A DNA stretch of 27,994 bases, taken from contig DATJTV010000191.1 of the NCBI GenBank assembly GCA_035503055.1, positions 1 through 27,994 of the forward strand, read 5' to 3'. A program made the position numbers and the translations under genes. How positions within the stretch are numbered: the first letter of the stretch is position 1; the number at the start of each line of letters is the position of its first letter. The stretch is from JAKAWQ01 sp035503055 (GTDB lineage Bacteria; Pseudomonadota; Alphaproteobacteria; Acetobacterales; Acetobacteraceae). This document shows positions 8,881 to 16,883 of this stretch, in pieces. The notes under the pieces are model-generated. The model saw only the letters and a list, made by a program, of their open reading frames with translations. It did no database searches and was not told the origin of the DNA.

Positions 8881-9543
8881 TCAGCCCTCGGCGACGAGCC
8901 CTCGCACCGCATGGAGATCCGCCGCCACCGTCACGCAGAGCGCGCGGATCTCCTCGGTCGGCGCCAGGATGTCGGGCACCATCACCGCCATCATGCCGGC
9001 CGCATGTGCGGCGCGGACGCCGTTGAATGAATCCTCGACGGCGAGGCAATGCTCCGGCGCGGCGCCGACCAGGCGCGCCGCCGCCAGAAAGGGGTCGGGG
9101 TGCGGCTTGCCGCGGGCGACGTCATCGCGCGTGACGACCCGCGTGATCCGCGTCCCGAGCCCCGAGCGCATGAGGTGGAGCGTCGCCGCGCGCCGGCTCG
9201 CCGACGTCGCGATCGCGACGGGAAGCCGGCGCTCGTCCAGGAGATCGAGCAATTCCGTAACCCCCGGCTTCAGCCTGACCCCCTCGGCGAGCAGCGCCTC
9301 GCAATATTCGTCGTAGAGGCGGTCGTAGGTATCGAACGGAAATTCCGGCCCGAGATGCGCCTTCAGCATCTCGTCCGTCTCCTTCCCGGGAATCCCGATC
9401 AGCGAATGGACGAAGCCTTCGGTGACGGAGAATCCGACCGCCGCGACCGCCTTTCTCAGCGCCGCGTGATAGACGGGCTCGGTGTCGTGCAGCGTTCCGT
9501 CCATGTCGAGGATGACGGCTTTGAGGGGCTTCGGCAGGCGCAT
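8881..9543 (-). CDS. HAD-superfamily hydrolase (phosphoglycolate phosphatase / beta-PGM type)
   Basis: The 220-residue cytosolic phosphatase has motif I DMDGTLHDTEP (nucleophile Asp13, Asp15), a helical cap after it (about residues 20-90), motif II AIATSASR, a Lys in the KPHPDPFL motif III and the acidic motif IV VEDSFNG. This is the standard order for the subfamily I phosphatases acting on small phosphorylated metabolites (2-phosphoglycolate, sugar phosphates). Substrate cannot be chosen from sequence. The ATG at 9543 has AGGA 7 nt upstream. It lies 45 bp downstream of the hydrogenase endopeptidase on the same strand, so it could be read as the last gene of the hydrogenase operon, although the functional link is unclear. 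Confidence 0.9.
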   Translation of the reverse strand: MRLPKPLKAVILDMDGTLHDTEPVYHAALRKAVAAVGFSVTEGFVHSLIGIPGKETDEMLKAHLGPEFPFDTYDRLYDEYCEALLAEGVRLKPGVTELLDLLDERRLPVAIATSASRRAATLHLMRSGLGTRITRVVTRDDVARGKPHPDPFLAAARLVGAAPEHCLAVEDSFNGVRAAHAAGMMAVMVPDILAPTEEIRALCVTVAADLHAVRGLVAEG

Positions 9544-9588
9544 GGCGCAATCCTACCCGCTCGCCCCGCGCCGCGCACGCCGCCCCCC

Positions 9589-10068
9589 TCAAGCCTCGGC
9601 CGGATGTGCGAGCAGGGCGCAGACCTCCTCGCCCACGCGCGCGACCGCTTCGTCCAGCGCGCCTGCCACCGCCGGGCTCAGCCCAGCACCCGGCTCGAAT
9701 TTTTCTCCTTCGATCGCGTAGGCGACGATCCTGTTCGGTAGCATTCCGAGCGCGCGGGCGAGCCCCACCGCTTCGGCAACCCCGAGCATGTGGGTGGAGG
9801 AAAGAGCAAGGCCCGGCGGCAGCGGCCCGGCCAGAAGATCGATCCGATGCACGCGCCCCGGCGTCGGACGACGCCCGTTCGGCATCGCCGCGTCCACCAG
9901 CACCACAGAGTCCTGCCCCGCCCAATCCTCGATGAGCGCCAACGCATCGCCGCTGCGGGCGAGCGCGGTGACACCCGGCAGCGCGCATTCGGCGATCCGC
10001 CGCGCCACCAGCGGGCCGATCCCGTCATCGCCGCGGTCCGGATTGCCGACGCCGATGACGAGGGTCAT
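9589..10068 (-). CDS. [NiFe]-hydrogenase maturation endopeptidase (HyaD/HycI/FrhD family)
   Basis: This 159-residue protease removes the C-terminal extension of the hydrogenase large subunit after nickel insertion. Family marks are the N-terminal IGVGNPDRGDDGIGPLVA with the acidic metal ligand, the LVDAA motif in the middle, and SSTHMLG, whose His is the third Ni-sensing ligand. Its ATG overlaps the alpha-subunit stop codon by 4 bp (ATGA), so it is translationally coupled to its probable substrate. The expected cleavage site, after His425 of that subunit, is present. Length is normal for the family. Confidence 0.93.
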   Translation of the reverse strand: MTLVIGVGNPDRGDDGIGPLVARRIAECALPGVTALARSGDALALIEDWAGQDSVVLVDAAMPNGRRPTPGRVHRIDLLAGPLPPGLALSSTHMLGVAEAVGLARALGMLPNRIVAYAIEGEKFEPGAGLSPAVAGALDEAVARVGEEVCALLAHPAEA

Positions 10069-11369
10069 TCCTGATGCCGGCTGAGCCGCAGGAAGTGGCA
10101 GGAGCAGGAGATGCAGGGGTCGTAGTTGCGGATCGCCTGCTCGCAGCGGTCGCGGAGCGCATCGTCCGCGAGGTCGAGCGCGGCACTCGCAACGTCGCGG
10201 ATATCCTCCTCGATGCTGAGCTGGTTCTGCGAGGTCGGCGGCACGATGCGCGCCGAGCGGATGCTCCCGTCGTCTGCCAGAGTGTAGGTGTGATAGAGGA
10301 TTCCGCGCGGCGCCTCGGTGCAGGCATGGCCGGTCCCGGCGCGCGGCGTAAGCGGCACCGAAGCCGCTTCCGGCTCCTCGTACGCGGCAATGAGCCTCCG
10401 CGCCTCCTCGCAGGCATAGACCACCTCGATCGCGCGGACGACGATGCTCTGGAACGGATTGCGGCATTGCGGCCCGAGCCCACATTCGCGCGCCAGCGCC
10501 TGCACCTCTGCGGGCAGACGGTCGAAATTGAGGCTGTAGCGCGCCAGCGGCCCGACCAGGTAGCTGCCCCGCCGCTTCAGCACCGATTGCAGCGCGGTCG
10601 AGTGCGCGACATGCCGTTCCTCGAACTCGGAATCGAATTCGCTCGGATCGATATCGAGGCCGCGGTTCGAGACGATACGTCCCTCGTTGAACGGATATTC
10701 CTCCGCATGGCGGAGGGCCACGAACTCATAGTCGCGCTCGAACGCCGGGAACGGGAATTTTGCCACCCAGCGCGCGGTCTCGACCGCGAGGTCGCGCGCG
10801 CGCGCGAGCTCGTCCGCCATCGGCGCAAGCTCTCCCCGCGTCGGCGCGCGGTAGAACCCGCCCACCCGCACATTCACCGGATGGATCTCCCGCCCGCCGA
10901 GCAGGCGCATCAGCGCATTGCCCACCTTCTTGAGCGCGAGCCCACGGCGCACCGCCTCGCCATGCTCGCCCGCCATCTGAATCGCATCGGGGTAGCCTAG
11001 AAAATCCGGCGCATGCAGCATCACCACGTGCAGCGCGTGGCTCTCGATCCATTCGCCGCAATAGAGCATGCGGCGCAGCGCGCGGAGCTGGCCGTCCACC
11101 GTCACGCCGAGCGCATCCTCCATCGCATGGACCGCGCTCATCTGGTAGGCGACCGGGCAGATCCCGCAGATGCGCGCCGTGATGTCGGGCGCCTCGGCGA
11201 AGCCGCGGCCGCGCAAGAGCGCCTCGAAGAGCCGAGGCGGCTCGAAAATATCGAGATGGGCCCGCGTCACCCTTCCATCCCGCACATGCAGATCAAGCGC
11301 GCCCTCGCCCTCGACGCGGGCGATGGCCTCGACGCGGATCGTGCGGGCGCGTGACGGCCCTTCGGTCAT
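10065..11369 (-). CDS. hydA: [NiFe]-hydrogenase large (alpha) subunit, group 3b-like
   Basis: The catalytic subunit of a cytosolic bidirectional hydrogenase. The 434-residue protein has the L1 motif RICGICPVAY with Cys68/Cys71 and the L2 motif DPCISC with Cys419/Cys422, which together bind the NiFe(CN)2CO centre. His425 is followed by a nine-residue tail (FLRLSRHQE) to be removed by the downstream protease. A large subunit of this size next to an FAD/NAD(P) subunit, a small subunit and a dicluster beta subunit is the organisation of group 3b (NADP-linked, 'sulfhydrogenase') enzymes. A third Cys (Cys424) sits directly before His425, where I would expect a non-Cys residue. The 78-nt gap from the delta gene is the largest inside the hydrogenase block. 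The group assignment is by architecture, not phylogeny. Confidence 0.93.
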   Translation of the reverse strand: MTEGPSRARTIRVEAIARVEGEGALDLHVRDGRVTRAHLDIFEPPRLFEALLRGRGFAEAPDITARICGICPVAYQMSAVHAMEDALGVTVDGQLRALRRMLYCGEWIESHALHVVMLHAPDFLGYPDAIQMAGEHGEAVRRGLALKKVGNALMRLLGGREIHPVNVRVGGFYRAPTRGELAPMADELARARDLAVETARWVAKFPFPAFERDYEFVALRHAEEYPFNEGRIVSNRGLDIDPSEFDSEFEERHVAHSTALQSVLKRRGSYLVGPLARYSLNFDRLPAEVQALARECGLGPQCRNPFQSIVVRAIEVVYACEEARRLIAAYEEPEAASVPLTPRAGTGHACTEAPRGILYHTYTLADDGSIRSARIVPPTSQNQLSIEEDIRDVASAALDLADDALRDRCEQAIRNYDPCISCSCHFLRLSRHQE

Positions 11370-11447
11370 CTTGCGCTCGCTCGCTCTCGCCGATCAACTT
11401 GACGCCTTCGGCGGAACGCCGCGCTCGCCGCCGGATGCCATAGTGGT

Positions 11448-12224
11448 CTACTCGCCATGAGCCTCGCTCTCCGTGCGGAAGGCGGGTGCGGCGGCATTGA
11501 AGGTGCGGAACGCGCGGCGGATATCGCGCGGCGCGGCCCCGAGTCGTCCCCATTCCGCCGCCAGCGCAGCAGTGTTCGGCCGTTCCGTCGGGCCGAAGCA
11601 GCCATAGCAGCCGCGCCGATAGGAGGGGCAAAGGGCGCCGCATCCGGCATGGGTGACCGGCCCGAGGCAGGGAATTCCCTGGACCATGACGCAGACATTC
11701 CCGCGCCGCTTGCATTCGACGCAGACGGAATCGGTGCCGATCGCGGGCTTCCGTCCAACCAGGAACGCCGAAAGGACCTCGAGGAGCTGCATCTTGTTGA
11801 TCGGGCAGCCGCGGAGCTCGAAATCGACCTTCACATGCTCCGAGATCGGCGTCGAGGTCGCGAGCGTCTTGATGTATTGGGGCGAAGCATAGACGGCGGC
11901 GACGAACTCCGCGATGTCGGAGAAATTGCGCAGGCTCTGGATGCCGCCGGCGGTGGCGCAGGCGCCGATCGTCACCAGGAACTTCGATTGCCGCCGCACC
12001 TTGCGGATGCGCTCGGCATCGTGCGCGGTCGTGATCGATCCTTCGACCAGGGAAAGATCGTAGGGACCCTTCGCCATCCGGCTCGATGCCTCGGGGAAAT
12101 AGGCGATCTCGACGGCCTCCGCGACGGCGAGAAGCTCGTCCTCGCAGTCAAGCAGCGACAGCTGACAGCCGTCGCACGAGGCGAACTTCCATACCGCCAG
12201 CCGTTTTTTTCCGATACCGCTCAT
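11448..12224 (-). CDS. hydD: [NiFe]-hydrogenase small (delta) subunit
   Basis: This 258-residue electron-transfer subunit carries the three iron-sulfur clusters that lead from the NiFe site. N-terminal FASCDGCQLSLLDCE (Cys17, Cys20) with downstream GAC and RGCP cysteines forms the proximal cluster. The C-terminal stretch with CVECKRRGNVC, PCLGPVTHAGCGALCP and GCYGCFGP supplies the medial/distal clusters, as in group 3 small subunits. There is no Tat signal, consistent with a cytosolic enzyme. The ATG at 12224 is preferred to an upstream in-frame start at 12257 because it lies 1 nt after the gamma stop codon and begins the conserved region correctly. Stop codon is TAG. Confidence 0.93.
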   Translation of the reverse strand: MSGIGKKRLAVWKFASCDGCQLSLLDCEDELLAVAEAVEIAYFPEASSRMAKGPYDLSLVEGSITTAHDAERIRKVRRQSKFLVTIGACATAGGIQSLRNFSDIAEFVAAVYASPQYIKTLATSTPISEHVKVDFELRGCPINKMQLLEVLSAFLVGRKPAIGTDSVCVECKRRGNVCVMVQGIPCLGPVTHAGCGALCPSYRRGCYGCFGPTERPNTAALAAEWGRLGAAPRDIRRAFRTFNAAAPAFRTESEAHGE

Positions 12225-12225
12225 C

Positions 12226-13059
12226 TCAGATCTCGCGCACCGCGAGATCAGCGGCAATCCGGTCGTAGCGCATCACGGGGCCGTCCTTGCAGATGAAGCT
12301 CGGGCCGAACTGGCAATGGCCGCAGAGGCCGACCGCGCATTTCATGTTGCGCTCCATCGAGAGCCAGATGCGCTCGAACGGCACGCCCGCCTCATGGAGC
12401 GCGCTCACCGTGAAGCGCATCATCACCTCCGGCCCGCAGACCATGGCGATCGCGTTATGCGGATCGAAGCTCATGTGCGGCACGAGCTTCGGCACGACGC
12501 CGACATTGCCGTGCCAACCCGTGTCGGCATGATCGACAGTGATCTCGATATCGACATCGAGGCGCCGCCGCCAGCGCCCGATCTCCGCCCGGTAGAGGAT
12601 GTCGCGCGGGCTGCGCGTGCCATAGAGCAGGACGATGCGGCCATAGCGCTCTCGCCGTGCCAGCACCTCGTAGATCGCGGGGCGCAGCGGCGCGAGGCCA
12701 AGCCCGCCGGCGACGATCAGCACATCCGCCCCGATGGCCTCCTCGCTCGGCCATGCCGTGCCGAACGGTCCGCGCAGGCCGAGCACCGCCCCCGTCTCGA
12801 GCCCGGCGAGCGCGCCGCTTACCGCGCCGACATTGCGTACCGTGTGGACGAAGCCCGATCCTTGCGCCGGATCCCCGCTCATGCTGATCGCGACCTCGCC
12901 GACGCCGAACGCGGTCAGCATGTTGAACTGCCCAGCCCTGAATCCCGGCCGTTCGCCGGCGAGAGGAAGAAGCTCGAGGGTCGCGATGTCCCCGGTTTCA
13001 CGCCGCACGCGGCCGACGCGATAGGGCAGGGGAATGAAGGGATCGTCGGGCGGTGTCAC
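12226..13059 (-). CDS. hydG: Hydrogenase FAD/NAD(P)-binding (gamma) subunit
   Basis: This 277-residue diaphorase-type subunit passes electrons between the iron-sulfur subunits and NAD(P). A ferredoxin-reductase FAD domain spans residues 10-105 (GQFNMLTAFGVGEVAISMSGD), an NAD(P)-binding domain follows with VAGGLGLAPLRPAI and later MVCGPEVMMRF, and a C-terminal [2Fe-2S] motif MKCAVGLCGHCQFGPSFIC carries four cysteines. This is the order found in HydG of Pyrococcus sulfhydrogenases and related dihydroorotate-dehydrogenase electron-transfer subunits. The GTG start at 13059 overlaps the preceding stop codon by 4 bp (GTGA). NADH versus NADPH preference cannot be decided by eye. Confidence 0.93.
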   Translation of the reverse strand: MTPPDDPFIPLPYRVGRVRRETGDIATLELLPLAGERPGFRAGQFNMLTAFGVGEVAISMSGDPAQGSGFVHTVRNVGAVSGALAGLETGAVLGLRGPFGTAWPSEEAIGADVLIVAGGLGLAPLRPAIYEVLARRERYGRIVLLYGTRSPRDILYRAEIGRWRRRLDVDIEITVDHADTGWHGNVGVVPKLVPHMSFDPHNAIAMVCGPEVMMRFTVSALHEAGVPFERIWLSMERNMKCAVGLCGHCQFGPSFICKDGPVMRYDRIAADLAVREI

Positions 13060-13520
13060 CGGCCACGCCTTCCGTAAACATCGAGCATCTGAAGGCGCGT
13101 TTCGTCGAGCCGGCGTGCGACGACGGGCAGGAAGCGCTTCATCATCTCGTAGCCGAGATGGTTATCGGCCTCGCACTTCTCGCGCAGGCACCGCGCGTCG
13201 ATCCCGATCGCGCGGGTGAGAGACACGGCGCGCGCGTCGAACCGCCAGCGATAGGGCGGCACGAGCCATGCGGCGCCGACGATCTCACCCTCGCGCTCGG
13301 TCGCGAAGACGGTCGGCGCTTCGCCGGGCGCCGCGATTTCGAGCGAGACCACGCCCTGGCGGATGAGGAAGATCTCGTTCGCCTCGTCCCCGCCATGGAA
13401 CAGATAATCTCCGGGATTGAAACGGAGATTGCGCGCGCAGCCGGAAACCATCTGGCCCAGCTCCGCCTCGAAGCCGGCGAAAAATGGGTGCGCCAGAACG
13501 ATGCGCTCAAGCCCTTCCAC
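13056..13520 (-). CDS. Stand-alone cyclic-nucleotide-binding-domain protein inside the hydrogenase operon
   Basis: The 154-residue protein has a Crp/Fnr-type beta-barrel sensor domain: PGDYLFHGGDEANEIFLIRQGVVSLEI at residues about 36-62 and GEIVGAAWLVPPYRW, a degenerate phosphate-binding cassette, near 78-92. Helices follow to the C-terminus, but no helix-turn-helix is present, so it is not a transcription factor of the usual kind. The cassette lacks the canonical R-x-A-T arrangement, so cNMP binding is doubtful. It starts with GTG inside the 3' end of the beta gene (14-nt overlap) and overlaps the gamma gene by 4 nt, so its production is tied to the subunits. It may be a structural or regulatory extra subunit; this role is inference. 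Confidence 0.82.
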   Translation of the reverse strand: MEGLERIVLAHPFFAGFEAELGQMVSGCARNLRFNPGDYLFHGGDEANEIFLIRQGVVSLEIAAPGEAPTVFATEREGEIVGAAWLVPPYRWRFDARAVSLTRAIGIDARCLREKCEADNHLGYEMMKRFLPVVARRLDETRLQMLDVYGRRGR

Positions 13521-14697
13521 TGCCCGCCTCCCGTCCTTCTCCCACGCTCGCGCGAATGGCGGCCGCCTCCTCGGTGATGTCGATCCCGACCGGGCACCAG
13601 GTAACGCAGCGCCCGCAGCCGACGCAGCCGGAGGTTCCGAACTGGTCGATCCAGTTCGCCAGCTTGTGCGTCATCCATTGGCGGTAGCGCGATTTCGTCT
13701 CCTTGCGCACGCTGCCGCCGTGGATATAGGAAAAATCGAGGCTGAAGCAGGAATCCCACTTCCGCATCCGCTCTGCGGTCCCGTCGAGCGCGCTCACGTC
13801 CTCGATCGTCGTGCAGAAGCAGGTCGGGCAGACCATGGTGCAGTTGGCGCAGGCGAGGCAGCGCCGCGCGACCTCGTCCCAGCGCGGATGCTCGGGATTC
13901 GCCTGCAGCAACTCCTTGAGCCCATCGGTCTCGAGCCTGCGGCCCATGCGACTCGCGGTCCGTGTCGTCACGGCCTCGGCGGCCGAGATGTCCTCCGGCG
14001 AGGCCGGCGCATGCGGCAGGCCCGCAAGCACCGCGCCGCCCGCTTCGCTTCCGACCTCGACGAGGAATCTGTGCCGCCCGCACTCGATCGGCCGACCTTC
14101 GACCAGCCCGTCTTCGATCAGTTCAGTGAGCGCAAGGTCGAACCCTGCCTCCGCCTTCGGCCCGGTCTTCATCGAGACGCAGAAGCAAGTGCCGCCGGCC
14201 TCGCCGCAATTCACCGCAACGAAGAATGCGTTCTCGCGCCGTGTTCGATAGGCGGTATCCGGATAGGGGCCCTGTATGAAGACCCGGTCCTGGATCGCGA
14301 TCGCCGCGAGTTCGCACGCCCGCACGCCGAGGAACGCGAATTTTTTCCCGTCCTCCTTGGCCGCGCTGACAGCGACCCCGTCGCCCTCCCGCCGTGCGCG
14401 CCACAGAAGCTCGACCGGCGGATGGAGGAAGCGCTTCCAGGAGTGCGGCCCGACCGCATATCCGAACAGCGCCGCGTCGGCGCGCCGCTCGAGCCGGTAC
14501 CGCCCCGCCTCCTGCGTCTCGGTCCAGCCCGCCGGCAGATCCTCGAGCCCGGCCACGTCGTCATAGACGATCGCGCCGTCGCGCGCCCGCGGTCCGAGCA
14601 CCCGCCATCCATCCCCGGCCAAGGCCGCGATCAGCGCGCCGATCCCCTCCCGCCCAATAACCACCTTCAAGCCCACCGAGAGACGATCCTGAGCCAT
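13507..14697 (-). CDS. hydB: Hydrogenase iron-sulfur (beta) subunit, 4Fe-4S dicluster
   Basis: This 396-residue protein matches the HydB/sulfhydrogenase beta family. Its N-terminal half is a hydrophilic domain with the VRACELAAI and CGEAGGTCFC segments. The C-terminal third contains two ferredoxin-type clusters, CLACANCTMVCPTCFC (about residue 285-300) and CVGCGRCVTWCP (about 365-376). It shuttles electrons between the catalytic dimer and the flavin subunit; archaeal homologues were also linked to polysulfide reduction. The ATG at 14697 is preferred to upstream in-frame alternatives because the family begins there, although its ribosome-binding site is weak. It lies 72 bp after the DUF779 gene on the same strand, and its 3' end overlaps the cNMP-domain gene by 14 nt. 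Confidence 0.9.
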   Translation of the reverse strand: MAQDRLSVGLKVVIGREGIGALIAALAGDGWRVLGPRARDGAIVYDDVAGLEDLPAGWTETQEAGRYRLERRADAALFGYAVGPHSWKRFLHPPVELLWRARREGDGVAVSAAKEDGKKFAFLGVRACELAAIAIQDRVFIQGPYPDTAYRTRRENAFFVAVNCGEAGGTCFCVSMKTGPKAEAGFDLALTELIEDGLVEGRPIECGRHRFLVEVGSEAGGAVLAGLPHAPASPEDISAAEAVTTRTASRMGRRLETDGLKELLQANPEHPRWDEVARRCLACANCTMVCPTCFCTTIEDVSALDGTAERMRKWDSCFSLDFSYIHGGSVRKETKSRYRQWMTHKLANWIDQFGTSGCVGCGRCVTWCPVGIDITEEAAAIRASVGEGREAGSGRA

Positions 14698-14769
14698 CGC
14701 GGTCGCCAACCTGCCCGGGCTCACTGTAACACCCGCCGCGGCGCGCCGGCCAACAGGGACCAAGAGGTG

Positions 14770-15183
14770 CTACTCAGCACCCGCGGCGAGCGGCCGGAAC
14801 GCCTCAGGTCCTCGTGGCGGCGGCCCGGCCGCATCCAGTTCTTGCGCTTCCGCGTCGGCGAACATCCGCGAGCGCGAGAGAAAGCGCACGCCGTCTGCCG
14901 CTTCGAGGGAGAAGCTGTCGCCTCCGCCGCTGGTGATGTCGATCGTGAGCTGGAAATATTCCCAGTATTTGTATTCCGCTGCGCCGACATAGAACGGGCA
15001 CCCCTCGATCACGCCGAGCAGGACGTCGCGCGCACCGACATGAAAATCCCGCTCGCGGAAGCACATCGGCGCGGTGCCCTCGCAGCAGCCGCCCGATTGG
15101 TGGAAGATCAGCAATCCATGCTGGGCCTTGAGCCGGCGGATCACCTCGGCCGCCTCAGGCGTGACGACGACCCGCTCGATCAT
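14770..15183 (-). CDS. DUF779 family protein (aldehyde-dehydrogenase partner)
   Basis: The 137-residue protein shows the DUF779 core: VVVTPEAAEVIRRLKAQHG, then FHQSGGCCEGTAPMC with the conserved paired cysteines, then DVLLGVIEGCPFYVGAAEYKYW. The family typically sits beside NAD-dependent acetaldehyde dehydrogenases of the ExaC/AcoD type, as here. Its function is unknown; the conserved CC and later Cys suggest metal binding or redox chemistry. The ATG at 15183 is chosen because GGAG lies 8 nt upstream, while a GTG at 15234 has no such signal. It lies 75 bp after the dehydrogenase stop codon and 72 bp before the hydrogenase beta gene, so it physically bridges the two modules. Confidence 0.88.
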   Translation of the reverse strand: MIERVVVTPEAAEVIRRLKAQHGLLIFHQSGGCCEGTAPMCFRERDFHVGARDVLLGVIEGCPFYVGAAEYKYWEYFQLTIDITSGGGDSFSLEAADGVRFLSRSRMFADAEAQELDAAGPPPRGPEAFRPLAAGAE

Positions 15184-15258
15184 GCCGGCATCTCCAGGGA
15201 ATTGCGGAAAAGAGGCACCGGGCGGGTTTTTCACCGCCCGGCGCTTCGTGCCGAGGGC

Positions 15259-16782
15259 TCAGAAAAAGCCCATCGCGTTCGGGCTGTAGCTCACCAGCAG
15301 GTTCTTCGTCTGCTGGTAATGCTCCATGATCATCTTGTGGGTCTCGCGCCCGAAGCCCGACTGCTTGTATCCGCCGAACGCGGCATGCGCCGGATACATG
15401 TGATAGCAGTTCGTCCACACGCGGCCGGCCTGGATCTCCCGTCCGACGCGGTACGCCGTCGTGCCGTTGCGTGACCAGACGCCGGCGCCGAGGCCATAGA
15501 GCGTGTCGTTGCCGATCGCGATCGCATCCTCGAGCGTCTTGAACGTCGTCACCGAAAGCACCGGGCCGAAGATCTCCTCCTGGAAGATGCGCATCTTGTT
15601 GTGGCCGACGAACACGGTGGGCTTTATGTAGAAGCCGTTCTCCAGCCCGCCGCCGAGATGCGCCTGCTCACCGCCGATCGCGAGCCGTGCGCCCTCGTCC
15701 TTGCCGACCTTGATGTAATTGAGGATCTTCTCGAGCTGGCCGCGCGAAGCCTGGGCACCCATCATCGTCGTCGGGTCGAGCGGATTGCCGAGCTTGATCT
15801 TGCCGACGCGCGCCACAGCCTTCTCGAGGAACTTGTCGAAGATCGATTCCTGAACCAGCGCCCGCGAGGGGCAGGTGCAGACCTCGCCCTTGTTGAAGGC
15901 GAAGAGGGCAAACCCCTCGAGCGCCTTGTCGAGGAAGGCATCGTCCTCCGCCATCACATCGGCGAAGAAGATGTTGGGCGATTTTCCGCCGAGCTCCAGC
16001 GTCATCGGGATGAGATTCTCGGAGGCGTACTGCATGATCTGCCGCCCCGTCGTCGTCTCGCCGGTGAAGGCGATCTTGGCGATCCGCGGGTTCGCGGCGA
16101 GCGGCGCGCCAACCTCGGAGCCGTGCCCGTTGACGACATTGAGCACGCCGGGCGGCAGCACGTCCGCGATCAGGTCCATGAGCACCGCGAGGCTGAGCGG
16201 CGTGTCCGATGCCGGCTTTATGACGACGCAGTTCCCCGTGGCGAGTGCCGGCGCCATCTTCCACGCGGCCATCAGGAACGGGAAGTTCCACGGAATGATC
16301 TGGCCGACGACGCCCATCGGCTCCTTGAAGTGATAGGCGACCGTGTCGTTGTCGAGCTCTCCGAGCGATCCCTCCTCGGCGCGGATGCAGCCGGCGAAAT
16401 AGCGGAAATGATCGGCCCCGAGCGGAATATCGGCCGCCCGCGTCTCGCGGATCGGCTTACCGTTGTCGAGCGTCTCGGTGTGCGCCAGGAGCTCGAGATT
16501 CTCCTCGATCCGATCGGCGACGCGGTTGAGCAGCCGCGCCCGTTCCGCCGGCGCCGTCCGCCCCCAGGCATCGCGCGCCGCGTGCGCCGCATCGAGCGCG
16601 AGCTCGACGTCCTCCGCCGAGGATCGCGCCACTTCGGCCAGGATCCGGCCATCAATCGGGCTTGAATCGGTGAAGTACCGCCCCTTCACCGGGGCCACCC
16701 ACTTGCCGCCGATGAAATTGTCATAGCGTTTCCGCATTTTGGCCGGCGTCTGGACGGAGATCTGAGGTTGATCATTGGGCAT
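15259..16782 (-). CDS. NAD-dependent aldehyde dehydrogenase (ExaC/AcoD acetaldehyde dehydrogenase type)
   Basis: This 507-residue enzyme oxidises an aldehyde, probably acetaldehyde, to the acid with NAD(P). The catalytic set is intact: Asn166 (IIPWNFPFLM), Lys189 (VVIKPASDT), the Rossmann GETTTG region, Glu263 (TLELGGKSPN) and the nucleophile Cys302 (NKGEVCTCPSRAL). NCYHMYPAHAAFGGYKQSGFGRE near the C-terminus is typical of the ExaC/AcoD clade. The ATG at 16782 has AGGAG 6 nt upstream. It is the first gene of the run DUF779-hydrogenase on the minus strand, and a perfect FNR-type palindrome lies about 108 bp upstream, so low-oxygen induction of this gene, and possibly the whole run, is likely. 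Confidence 0.95.
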   Translation of the reverse strand: MPNDQPQISVQTPAKMRKRYDNFIGGKWVAPVKGRYFTDSSPIDGRILAEVARSSAEDVELALDAAHAARDAWGRTAPAERARLLNRVADRIEENLELLAHTETLDNGKPIRETRAADIPLGADHFRYFAGCIRAEEGSLGELDNDTVAYHFKEPMGVVGQIIPWNFPFLMAAWKMAPALATGNCVVIKPASDTPLSLAVLMDLIADVLPPGVLNVVNGHGSEVGAPLAANPRIAKIAFTGETTTGRQIMQYASENLIPMTLELGGKSPNIFFADVMAEDDAFLDKALEGFALFAFNKGEVCTCPSRALVQESIFDKFLEKAVARVGKIKLGNPLDPTTMMGAQASRGQLEKILNYIKVGKDEGARLAIGGEQAHLGGGLENGFYIKPTVFVGHNKMRIFQEEIFGPVLSVTTFKTLEDAIAIGNDTLYGLGAGVWSRNGTTAYRVGREIQAGRVWTNCYHMYPAHAAFGGYKQSGFGRETHKMIMEHYQQTKNLLVSYSPNAMGFF

Positions 16783-16883
16783 GGAACGCTCCTTGTCAGC
16801 GCCCGCACATGGGCTTTCGCGGCGATTGCGCCGCCGTACCTGGTTCGATGCGGCCAAGCTCGCAGGCATCGCTCAGCGCCTCA

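Noticed and set aside
11392..11403. ATCAACTTGA between the hydrogenase delta and alpha genes as a second FNR site
   Set aside because: The half-sites are everted (ATCAA before TTGA), the wrong order for TTGAT-N4-ATCAA, and there is no N4 spacer.
11403..11421. Overlapping small hairpins in the delta-alpha gap as an internal terminator
   Set aside because: Stems of only 4-5 bp with no T-tract, in a gap inside an operon whose products are needed in equal amounts; not supportable.
13056..13520. Crp/Fnr transcription factor controlling the hydrogenase operon
   Set aside because: No helix-turn-helix follows the sensor barrel and the protein is only 154 residues, so it cannot be the DNA-binding regulator for the palindrome at 16884.
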